Origin: a bacterium
GTDB lineage: Bacteria; Acidobacteriota; Terriglobia; Terriglobales; Acidobacteriaceae
NCBI GenBank assembly: GCA_026225095.1
Contig: JAMFSC010000184.1
Span: 1 to 35,012, forward strand
Direction of reading: 5' to 3'
Length of the DNA: 35,012 bases
Shown here: positions 24,137-31,919 of the stretch, piece by piece
How the letters are laid out: each line of letters starts with the position of its first letter
Numbering within the stretch: position 1 is the stretch's first letter
Program-made: the position numbers and the translations under genes
Notes under the pieces: model-generated
The model's database searches: none
What the model was told of the DNA's origin: nothing
The model's input: the letters and a program-made list of their open reading frames with translations, nothing else

Positions 24137-26989
24137 ATGGCGCCCACAAAATCCGCGGCCGCACCCGCAGCCGCCCGACACGTCCTCCGCGCAGCATCCT
24201 CCCTCCTCCTGCTTGCGGTCGCCGCCTCCGCCCAGCAGCCCCTCACCCCGCTCACCGACCCCGCCAACCTCGCCGGCGAACGCGTCAGCCCCCAGGCCCT
24301 GGCCGACACCCTGCCCCTCAACCACGGCGCCCCCGCCCTCCAGCAGCTCCTCAAAAAGCTCCGCACCCGCGCCTCGCTCATGATGATCGTCGCCCACCCC
24401 GACGACGAGGACGGAGGCATGCTCACCTACGAGTCCCGGGGCCTGGGAGCACGCGTCGCCATGCTCACCCTCACCCGTGGAGAAGGCGGCCAGAACCTCA
24501 TGTCCGCCGACTTCAACGACGCCCTCGGCCTCATCCGAACCCAGGAGCTCCTCGCCGCCGACCGCTACATGGGCGTCGACCAGTTCTTCGGAACCGTCAT
24601 CGACTTCGGCTTCTCCAAAACCCGCGAAGAGACCCTCGAGCAGTGGACCCACGACCGTGTCCTCTACGATACCGTCCGCGCCATCCGCCTCTATCGTCCC
24701 CTCGTCCTCACCAGCACCTGGATCGGCGGAGTCACCGACGGCCACGGCCACCACCAGGTCTCCGGCCAGATGAACCAGGAGGCCTTCCTCGCCGCCGCCG
24801 ACCCCACCGTCTTCCCCGACATGGGCCTCCCGCCCTGGGCCCCGCTCAAGGTCTACGCCCGCGTCCCCTTCGCCCGCGTCTCCAGGGAAGGAATGTTCGA
24901 CTACGCCACCGGCAAATCCACCCCGCCACGCTTCTACAACTACGTGACGAAGCAGTGGTCGACCACCCCTCCCCCGACCAACGTGCAGATCCACGAAGGC
25001 GAAAAGAGCGATGCGCTGGGAATGGACGGCCTCACCTACGTCCAGTTCGCCCGCAAAGGCCTCGCCCTCCAGAAGACCCAGATCGGTGGAAACTTCCGCT
25101 CCGCACCCGCCGGACCCTCGGACACCCCCTACACCCGCTACGGATCCCGCATCCCCGCCCAGGACACCGAGCAGAGCTTCTTCGACGGCGTCGACATCTC
25201 CCTCAACGGCATCGCCGACCTCGCCCCGGACGCAAGGGACACCGTCAAGCAGGTCCTCAAGGTCCATCTCAAGTTCATCGACGGCAAACTCGCCGAAGCC
25301 CAAAAACTCTTCGACCCAGCCAAAGTCACCCTGACCGCCGCTCCGCTTCGCGAGGCCCTTCAGAACCTCGACTCACTCATCCAGAACATTGAGTCGCTCA
25401 ATCCAACCGCGATCTCTCCGACCCAGAAGTTCGACGTCCTCCACGAACTCCGCGTCAAACGCGTCCAGTTCAACAACGCCCTTCTCCTCGCCCATGGAAT
25501 CACCCTCACCGCGACCCTTACCCAACCCAGCCAGAACCTTCTCACCACGCAGCCGTCTATCTTCTACAAGGTCAACCTCGCCAACGCCGGAACCGAGCCC
25601 ATCCACCTCGACAACCGCCAGATCGAGTCCCTCGGCAAACCCCTTGCAGGCGTCCTCAAACCCGCCTCGACCCACGTCGAAGGCCGTGAGATCAACCTCC
25701 CGCCGGGAATCCCCCCGACCAAACCCTTCTTCTCCCGCCCCGATCTCAAGCAGCCCTTCTACACCATCGCCGATCCCGCCCTCCGCGACGCACCCGCAAC
25801 ACCCTTCCCGCTCGTCACCACACAACCCCTCAACGACGCCGGAGTTCCCCTCGAGATCCAGGCGCTCGTCGCCTACGCCTCGGGCCCGCAGCAGGGCCAG
25901 GCTGTCGTCGTCGTCCCACCCGTCTCCGTATCCCTCGATCGCTCCCAGGGCATCGTCTCTCCCGCGCAGAAGACCTTCCTCCTCACCACCCACACGACGA
26001 TCCAACCCGAATCTCCAGCCAAAGCCTCCGCGAAGCCATCGCCCGCAGAGGCCACCCTGCACCTCGAGTCCACCTCATCCCTCCAGGTCAAGCCCAGCCG
26101 CGTCGTCCTCAAGCCCGGTATCCCCACCGACAGCGCCTTCACCGTGACACCGAAGGCGTTCGTCCCCGGCTCCGCCACCGAACTCACCGCCGTCGCGACC
26201 TACCACGGCGACGACTATCGCGAGTCCTACCGTCCCATCGGCTATCCCGGTCTCACCACCACCAACGCCTACGCCCCCGCCACCTATAAGGCCACCGCAG
26301 TCGACGTCCGCACCGCTCCCAACCTCCGCATCGGATACCTTCCAGGCACCGGCGACGATATCCCGGCCTATCTCCCCAACCTCGGCATCACCCCCACCAT
26401 CCTCACCCTGGCCGACCTCACCCCGACCCGCCTGGCCCAGTTCGACACCATCCTCCTCGGAGTCCGCGCCTACGCCGCCCATCCCGAACTAGCCGGACCC
26501 GGCTCCAAACCCCTCCTCGAATACGCCGCTGCCGGTGGAGTCGTCATCGTCCAATACAACACCGCCCGCTTCGGCGACCCCGAATCTCCCTATCCCATCA
26601 ACGTCCCCGGCGACTCCGCCCACAACGTCGTCGTAGAGGCCCAACCCGTCCAGCTCCTCACCCCGGAATCCCCCGTCCTCACCTGGCCCAACCGCATCGC
26701 CCCCGCTGACTTCAACGGCTGGGTCGAGGAGTTCGGCCACGGATTCGCCTCCACCTGGGACCCCCACTTCCAGCCCCTCACCCAGACCTACGATCCCGAG
26801 CAGGATCCCCAGAAAGGCGGCCTCCTCTACACCCGCGTCGGCCGGGGGGCCTACGTCTACGTCGCCTACGCCCTCTACCGCCAACTCCCCGAGGCCGTCC
26901 CGGGAGCCTACCGCCTCCTCGCCAACCTCCTCAGCCTCCCCCGCAACGCAGCCACAGGAATTCAGCCCATCAAACCATCGTCACGCTAG
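24137..26989 (+). CDS. large secreted PIG-L deacetylase with C-terminal GATase1-like domain
   Basis: A 950-aa protein. A signal peptide (VLRAASSLLLLAVAASAQ) is followed by a PIG-L domain at about 78-290 with the metal motif AHPDDED (86-92) and a second site at DGHGHHQ (201-207), where single-domain members have HPDH. About 300-700 appears to be helical linker plus beta-sandwich regions. About 731-945 is a glutamine-amidotransferase-1/ThuA-like fold (RIGYLPGTGDDIPAYLPNLG, FDTILLGVRAYAAHPEL, YAAAGGVVIVQYNT, GRGAYVYVAYALYRQLPEA) without a clear catalytic Cys. This architecture occurs in Acidobacteria and Bacteroidetes; the substrate is probably an extracellular amino sugar, by family. Its end overlaps the convergent PilZ gene by 20 bases. 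Confidence 0.88.
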   Translation: MAPTKSAAAPAAARHVLRAASSLLLLAVAASAQQPLTPLTDPANLAGERVSPQALADTLPLNHGAPALQQLLKKLRTRASLMMIVAHPDDEDGGMLTYESRGLGARVAMLTLTRGEGGQNLMSADFNDALGLIRTQELLAADRYMGVDQFFGTVIDFGFSKTREETLEQWTHDRVLYDTVRAIRLYRPLVLTSTWIGGVTDGHGHHQVSGQMNQEAFLAAADPTVFPDMGLPPWAPLKVYARVPFARVSREGMFDYATGKSTPPRFYNYVTKQWSTTPPPTNVQIHEGEKSDALGMDGLTYVQFARKGLALQKTQIGGNFRSAPAGPSDTPYTRYGSRIPAQDTEQSFFDGVDISLNGIADLAPDARDTVKQVLKVHLKFIDGKLAEAQKLFDPAKVTLTAAPLREALQNLDSLIQNIESLNPTAISPTQKFDVLHELRVKRVQFNNALLLAHGITLTATLTQPSQNLLTTQPSIFYKVNLANAGTEPIHLDNRQIESLGKPLAGVLKPASTHVEGREINLPPGIPPTKPFFSRPDLKQPFYTIADPALRDAPATPFPLVTTQPLNDAGVPLEIQALVAYASGPQQGQAVVVVPPVSVSLDRSQGIVSPAQKTFLLTTHTTIQPESPAKASAKPSPAEATLHLESTSSLQVKPSRVVLKPGIPTDSAFTVTPKAFVPGSATELTAVATYHGDDYRESYRPIGYPGLTTTNAYAPATYKATAVDVRTAPNLRIGYLPGTGDDIPAYLPNLGITPTILTLADLTPTRLAQFDTILLGVRAYAAHPELAGPGSKPLLEYAAAGGVVIVQYNTARFGDPESPYPINVPGDSAHNVVVEAQPVQLLTPESPVLTWPNRIAPADFNGWVEEFGHGFASTWDPHFQPLTQTYDPEQDPQKGGLLYTRVGRGAYVYVAYALYRQLPEAVPGAYRLLANLLSLPRNAATGIQPIKPSSR

Positions 26990-27329
26990 GGTCCACACTC
27001 GCCAACTCGATGCAACTCTTGATCAGCTTATCTACCCCCCTTTGACTCCGACCGCCCTTTCCCTCGAACTCCACTCCGATTCCAGTTCCGTCCTCCAACA
27101 TCCGTCGAACATGGCCTACCACCCTGAACATTCCAGAGGAGGACTGCAACCACACCTCGACCTCCGCCCCGACAGCGAATCCGACCTCCGGGTTGAAACG
27201 GATCTGACACCCACTTGTGCTTAGATCCACGGTATTCCCCATATATTGATGGTGAGTTCCGGGATATCCCACTCCGACCGCCGTCTTGTGATCGTGGCGG
27301 TCGTGCTTCCGCTTCTGTCTCAGTCCCAT
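26970..27329 (-). CDS. single PilZ-domain protein
   Basis: A 119-aa protein that is one PilZ domain. It has the c-di-GMP motif RKHDR (residues 7-11) and DLSTSG (35-40), then the barrel strands VGAEVEVWLQ, FRVVGHVRRM and GIGVEFEG. Both binding motifs are intact, so c-di-GMP binding is likely. There is no output domain, so it should act by contact with another protein. AGGAGG lies just ahead of the ATG. It is the last of four tandem PilZ genes and its 3' end overlaps the convergent PIG-L gene by 20 bases. Confidence 0.9.
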   Translation of the reverse strand: MGLRQKRKHDRHDHKTAVGVGYPGTHHQYMGNTVDLSTSGCQIRFNPEVGFAVGAEVEVWLQSSSGMFRVVGHVRRMLEDGTGIGVEFEGKGGRSQRGVDKLIKSCIELASVDPSVTMV

Positions 27330-27419
27330 CTCACCTCCTCGGTTCGTCCATCGGCGTACCCGGAGGCAGCGACGAACTGGTGTCGGTCCTCCTGGCGTTC
27401 CAGACTGCTTCGCCCATGC

Positions 27420-28247
27420 CTATCGCAACGCGATCCGATCTTCCACCCGCGACGGTGGTATTCCCCGCCCGGCTTCCACCCGGATCTGAACACATCCTGC
27501 ATTCAGCCGATCCACCTCTCGGCCACTGCGAATGTTCGACCGGTCAAACTCTACCCCGATCCCACATTCATCCTCCGTCCGCCGCCGCACCCAACCTGTC
27601 ACCCGAAACATCCCCGATGCAGCCTTCAGCCACACCTCCATCTCCGTGCCAACGGAGAGTTCCATCGGCCGAGGGAAGCGAATCTGGCATCCGCCTTTGC
27701 TGAAATCCTCTGTCGTTCCCTGGAACTGCATCAGCGAACGCGCTGGATTAATCCAAACTGCCGTCTGATGTGGGTGCCGATCATGTTTCCTCATGCGCAT
27801 CGGCTCGACGGGACGCATGCTCACTCCCCGTGCGGGCTTCTCTGTCTTCTTGCGCACGACCGGCTCCGTCTCCACCGCAACCGGCTCGGTCTCCACTGCA
27901 ACCGGCTCCATCTTCGCCGCAGCCAGCTCCAAACCCGCCAGCCACTCCTGCAGGTCCCGTGTCCCCCGTTCTCCCATCTCTTTGAAGGACACGTCGAACT
28001 CCAGGCCGGCTTCGTCCGCTCGCTCCACTGTCCCCAGCGAGCTGATCGTGGCCCGCCCGGTCTTCAGCATCAGCTCCACCGTCGATCGCACCTCGAAGTC
28101 GACGGCAGCCGCAAATCGCACGCCACAGCCATCCATGCCAACGTCCACCATCCGTGCGCTCAGAAGAACAGGCATCCGCAGACGTCCCACCAGAACTTCC
28201 ACGTCCACCGAAAATCGTTTAGCGTGCTTCTGCTTCTCGTCCGCCAT
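27420..28247 (-). CDS. two-domain PilZ protein (degenerate + canonical)
   Basis: A 275-aa protein. Residues 10-108 form a PilZ-like domain (KRFSVDVEVLVGR, MVDVGMDGCGVRF) without RxxxR or DxSxxG. A linker holds a duplicated acidic unit (EPVAVET twice). Residues 150-260 are a canonical PilZ domain with RKHDR (153-157), DFSKGG (181-186), MEVWLK, FRVTGWVRRR and GIGVEFD. ATG 28247 has AGGAG six bases ahead and a leader shared with the next two paralogs, so the start 30 bases upstream is not used. A c-di-GMP receptor is likely; the target is unknown. Confidence 0.88.
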   Translation of the reverse strand: MADEKQKHAKRFSVDVEVLVGRLRMPVLLSARMVDVGMDGCGVRFAAAVDFEVRSTVELMLKTGRATISSLGTVERADEAGLEFDVSFKEMGERGTRDLQEWLAGLELAAAKMEPVAVETEPVAVETEPVVRKKTEKPARGVSMRPVEPMRMRKHDRHPHQTAVWINPARSLMQFQGTTEDFSKGGCQIRFPRPMELSVGTEMEVWLKAASGMFRVTGWVRRRTEDECGIGVEFDRSNIRSGREVDRLNAGCVQIRVEAGRGIPPSRVEDRIALR

Positions 28248-28428
28248 GGGAATCTCCTGTACGTCCCATCGGCACAATGGGGGACTTCATCATCCGATCT
28301 TGCCGAAGTCGGCGCGAAGCATCCTCGAAATCGAACCCAAAGTGGCCCCCGGCGCCCCCCACGAATGCTGATCCTCTGAATCGAATTCGCCCTCTCTCAG
28401 CGCATAGCCGCATCTCCCGGCCGACCTA

Positions 28429-29211
28429 CTATACCGTCCCCCGATCCTGCACCCTGCCCATCCGGATCGGCTGCCCTGACTCCTCCTCCTGACGCATGCA
28501 GGCCGAGACCAGCTTCTCGATCTCGCGCCGCACACGAACGTTCGACCATTGGAACTCCACCCCAACCCCGCACAGGTCCATGGTCTGCCGGCGCACCCAT
28601 CCCCTGATCTTGAAAATTCCCAACCCAGACATGATCCACACCTCAATCTCAGAGCCGACCGAAGCGGCCAACTGTGCGCTCAACCGGATCATGCAGCCTC
28701 CCGCGCTCAGATCACACGTCGTCCCCGCAAACTGCGTTACTGAATCCGGGTAAGCCAGCCACACCGGCGTCTCATGACAATGGCGCGGGTGTCTCCGAAC
28801 CCGTATCCCATCCTCTGTCTCTGCCTGGATTGGTTGCTTCGGCTCCTCTATGCGCGGATCGTCGACTCGGCTCGAGCTTGGCGTCAGAGGCAATCCCCGC
28901 AACAGCTCTGCCAGGTCCTCACGCGCCCGTGCGCCCATCTCTACAAACGTTGCCTCCATCGAGAACCCGTCGTCGCCGATCGACGTCACCAGCCCCAGCG
29001 AACGGATGTTCACGCTCTCCAGCTTCATCAGCATCTCGATTGGAGTATGCGCATCGTAGTCCAGGGCTGCCTCGAACCGAATGCGGCAACCACCGGTCCC
29101 TACCTCCACCAAGCGCCCGGCAACTCGCCGCGACCCGCGCACCCGACGGATCTCCGCCTCTGCATCGATTGAAAAACGTGTGGGGCCCGAACGCGTCATT
29201 GTGTCTGACAT
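28429..29211 (-). CDS. two-domain PilZ protein (degenerate + canonical)
   Basis: A 260-aa paralog of its neighbours. The N-terminal domain (TRFSIDAEAEIRRVRG, LVEVGTGGCRIRF, LMKLESVNIRSLGLV) lacks the c-di-GMP motifs. The C-terminal PilZ has RRHPR (139-143) and DLSAGG (167-172), then IEVWIM, FKIRGWVRRQ and GVGVEFQ. ATG 29211 has AGGAG seven bases ahead and matches the MSD start of the next paralog; the frame is open a further 105 bases upstream. A 14-bp perfect palindrome lies 46 bases upstream of the start. Confidence 0.88.
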   Translation of the reverse strand: MSDTMTRSGPTRFSIDAEAEIRRVRGSRRVAGRLVEVGTGGCRIRFEAALDYDAHTPIEMLMKLESVNIRSLGLVTSIGDDGFSMEATFVEMGARAREDLAELLRGLPLTPSSSRVDDPRIEEPKQPIQAETEDGIRVRRHPRHCHETPVWLAYPDSVTQFAGTTCDLSAGGCMIRLSAQLAASVGSEIEVWIMSGLGIFKIRGWVRRQTMDLCGVGVEFQWSNVRVRREIEKLVSACMRQEEESGQPIRMGRVQDRGTV

Positions 29212-29256
29212 GGCAGCTCTCCTGCCGCCTTCATCGGCGCAGCGCCGCTGCCATTC

Positions 29257-29270
29257 AGCGCCCGGGCGCT
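29257..29270. promoter_or_regulatory. 14-bp perfect palindrome upstream of a PilZ gene
   Basis: AGCGCCCGGGCGCT, 46 bases ahead of the start at 29211, between TTAAGTAATG-type AT-rich sequence and the leader. It could be an operator or simply a GC-rich hairpin. Confidence 0.3.
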
Positions 29271-29390
29271 TAAGTAATGTATCCGTCATAGGTTGCGAGG
29301 CGGGCACAACCCCCACCAGCGCCCCGCACTCTTCCGAATCCGATCCAGCGAGCCGCCTCGCTCACCTACAGCTTCGCAAAAGCCAATCCC

Positions 29391-30149
29391 CTACGCGGTC
29401 ACCCGATCCTCCACCCTGCCCGCCTCCGTGGTCCGTCCCGTCAGCGCCTCCTCCCGGATGCACGCCGCAACCAGCTTCTCTACCTCTCGCAGACTACGCG
29501 TGCTCGACCCCTCGAACTCCACTCCCAGCCCGTATTGATCCCGCGTCCGTCGCCGCAACCGCCCCGTCACCTTGAACATTCCCATCCCCGTCTGCACCCA
29601 GAGCTCCACCTCCGACCCCAAGGAAAGGTCGCACAGCGTCTTGAATTGCACCAGGCATCCTCCTGTACTCAGATTGGCCGTCATTCCCGGGAACTGCATC
29701 AGCGAACCGGTATAAGCCACAAACACCTCGGCTTCAAGCCGATACCGTCGATGTTTCCGCCGCCGTATCTCCGGCGCCGCCTCTTCCAATTCCAATTCCG
29801 GCTCGGCCAACTTCGGCTTGACCAGGGGCAATCGGTGGAGGAGCGCCTCCAGATCCGCACGTCCGCGTCCACCCATCTCGACAAACTTCACCTCAAGCTC
29901 GCACCTGCTCTCACTGATCGAATCCACGGAGCCGAGCGACCGGATCTTCGCGATGCCCACCCGCATCACCACCTCGATCGGCGTGTGCAGTTCAAAATCA
30001 ACCGGTGCGGGAAAGCGCAACAGGCAACCGTCTGTACCTACCTCCAGCACGCGCCCGGACACCTGCTCCTCTGCTCGCACTCGGCCCAGCTGGACCTCAG
30101 CATCGACAGAAAATCGCGTCGATCGCTCAGGCATGATCCCGTCTGACAT
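29391..30149 (-). CDS. two-domain PilZ protein (degenerate + canonical)
   Basis: A 252-aa protein. The N-terminal PilZ-like domain (TRFSVDAEVQLGRVR, VLEVGTDGCLLRF, VMRVGIAKIRSLGSV) is closest to that of the gene downstream. A short acidic linker (EPELELEEAAPE) follows. The C-terminal PilZ has RKHRR (131-135), but the second motif is NLSTGG (159-164), with Asn in place of Asp, so c-di-GMP affinity may differ. ATG 30149 has AGGAG nine bases ahead and the shared leader; the frame extends 48 bases upstream to another ATG. It is the first of the four tandem genes. Confidence 0.87.
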   Translation of the reverse strand: MSDGIMPERSTRFSVDAEVQLGRVRAEEQVSGRVLEVGTDGCLLRFPAPVDFELHTPIEVVMRVGIAKIRSLGSVDSISESRCELEVKFVEMGGRGRADLEALLHRLPLVKPKLAEPELELEEAAPEIRRRKHRRYRLEAEVFVAYTGSLMQFPGMTANLSTGGCLVQFKTLCDLSLGSEVELWVQTGMGMFKVTGRLRRRTRDQYGLGVEFEGSSTRSLREVEKLVAACIREEALTGRTTEAGRVEDRVTA

Positions 30150-30254
30150 GGCTTTTGCTCCTGCCCCCTCCATCGGCGCAACCGCGCCCTCATTCATCCT
30201 TGCAGCGCATTTCTATTACCCAACGTCACAGCACGGTCCCACTCCCGGGCCCTT

Positions 30255-31400
30255 TCAACGCCCCCGCAACATCTCCCGCGCAATCACCATCCGCTGAATC
30301 TCGCTCGTCCCCTCCCCAATCGTGCACAGCTTCACATCCCGATAGAACTTCTCCGCCGGATAGTCCTTGATAAACCCGTAACCCCCATGGATCTGCACAC
30401 CTTCGTCGCATATCCGGCAAGCCGCCTCGCTCGCATACAGCTTCGCCATGGCCGATTCCTTGGTCACATTCAGCCCTGCATCCTTCATCTGCGCCGCCCG
30501 CATCGTCAGCAGCCACGCCGCATCCAGCTCCGTGGCCATCGTCGCCAGCTTGAACTGGATCGCCTGAAACTCCGAGATCGCCTTCCCAAACTGAAACCGT
30601 TCCTGGGAATACTTGAGAGCCGCGTCCAGTGCCCCCCTCGCCATCCCCAGCGCCAGCGCCGCAATCGAGATCCTCCCCCCATCCAGCACCCGCATCGCGT
30701 CCCGGAACCCGCCCCCCACCGTCCCCAGAAGGTTCTCCTCCCCCACCACGCAATCCTCAAAGATCAGCTCCGCCGTATCGCTCGCCCGCAGCCCCAGCTT
30801 GTTCTCCTTCTTCCCCGACCGAAACCCCTTCGTCCCCCGCTCCACCACAAACGCCGAAACGCCCCCATGCGTCCCCTTTTCCCGATCCGTCAGCGCCAGC
30901 ACCACCGCGCAGTCCGAGTACGTCCCGTTCGTAATAAACGTCTTCCCCCCATTGATCCGCCATCCCCCCTCGATCTTCTCGGCAAACGTCCGCATCCCGC
31001 CCGCGTCCGACCCCGAACCCGGCTCCGTCAGACCCCACGCCCCCAGCCACTCCCCGCTCGCCAGCCGCGGAATCCACCGCTTCCTCTGCGCATCGTTGCC
31101 CGCCAGCATGATGTGGTTCGTGCAGAGCGAGTTATGCGACGCCACGATGATCCCCACGCTCCCATCCACGCGCGAAAGCTCCTCGATCGCCAGTACATAC
31201 TCCACATACCCCATCCCCGCGCCGCCCAGCTCCTCCGGAAAGATCACCCCCAGCAGCCCCATCCCTCCCAGCTTCTTCACCACCTCATGCGGAAACTCGC
31301 TCTTCTCATCCCACTCCGACACATGCGGCCTGATCTCACCCTCCGCAAACGCCCGCACCGCCGCCCTCAACTGCTCCTGCTCCTCCGTCAGACCAAACAT
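30255..31400 (-). CDS. acyl-CoA dehydrogenase
   Basis: A 381-aa FAD enzyme that oxidises acyl-CoA to enoyl-CoA. Family features are [41 protein letters not shown], the arginine-bearing [46 protein letters not shown], and the end [19 protein letters not shown]. The Glu in GEGT is the usual catalytic base of the short/medium-chain branch. Length is typical. ATG 31400 has GGAGG six bases ahead and is preferred over GTG 31412. No electron-transfer flavoprotein or other beta-oxidation gene is next to it. Confidence 0.95.
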   Translation of the reverse strand: MFGLTEEQEQLRAAVRAFAEGEIRPHVSEWDEKSEFPHEVVKKLGGMGLLGVIFPEELGGAGMGYVEYVLAIEELSRVDGSVGIIVASHNSLCTNHIMLAGNDAQRKRWIPRLASGEWLGAWGLTEPGSGSDAGGMRTFAEKIEGGWRINGGKTFITNGTYSDCAVVLALTDREKGTHGGVSAFVVERGTKGFRSGKKENKLGLRASDTAELIFEDCVVGEENLLGTVGGGFRDAMRVLDGGRISIAALALGMARGALDAALKYSQERFQFGKAISEFQAIQFKLATMATELDAAWLLTMRAAQMKDAGLNVTKESAMAKLYASEAACRICDEGVQIHGGYGFIKDYPAEKFYRDVKLCTIGEGTSEIQRMVIAREMLRGR

Positions 31401-31919
31401 CACAACCTCCACGCGGTATAAGGAAAACTAATCCCCATATCACCTGGAAGCATACTCCGATCCGCCGATCCAGCGCTCGCGCAGATCGGACGCCTCACAC
31501 CGTGTACATCGTGATGATCTTCCTTTGGAAGCGGTTCAACACAATCCGCACCCTCGCGAAATTAACGTACAGATCGAAGTCTTCGTTGTGGTCCGGCGCC
31601 GCCCCCAGCCCCGGGCTGGCCTTTCATGAAATGGTGCGCCCCACCTTCGACACAACGTTCACCGCGACCCTACGAATCTGGGTGCCCCACCTTCGCGACA
31701 CGTCTCATCGTCGATAAGGTGGGTCGGAGCGCCACAGCACCCCGCGCAGACTCGATACCAACACCCATCGAATCTCGTGTCCGGGAAGAACACTCGTCGC
31801 GAAGGAAACGCACCCCGCGCAGCCCTGCCTTGGATTCGTCTCGTTCGACAAGGAACCATTCCGGCCTCCTCGGAGTCTACCCATCCAGCAGCCAGCGTCG
31901 ACCTCTCGAAAGGCATCCC
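31401..31919. other. divergent intergenic region with family B copies
   Basis: Lies between the acyl-CoA dehydrogenase and DUF4139 starts. It has a half copy of family B (CCCACCTT at 31640-31647, no returning arm) and copy B4. Open frames through it are made of repeat sequence and are not credible genes. It must hold both promoters; none stands out. Confidence 0.5.
31680..31740 (+). repeat. family B palindromic repeat, copy B4
   Basis: CCCACCTT / AAGGTGGG (31686-31693, 31716-31723), inner stem GCGAC / GTCGA (one base broken), then GGAGCGCCACAGCACC as in B5. A truncated copy lies 46 bases upstream. Confidence 0.8.

Noticed and set aside
27420..30149. Large plus-strand open frames opposite the PilZ genes
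   Set aside because: These are shadow frames of high-GC coding DNA; the minus-strand frames have PilZ motifs and ribosome sites.
31502..31717. Short plus-strand gene ahead of DUF4139
   Set aside because: It runs through a truncated and a full family B repeat, lacks a ribosome site and shows no protein family pattern.
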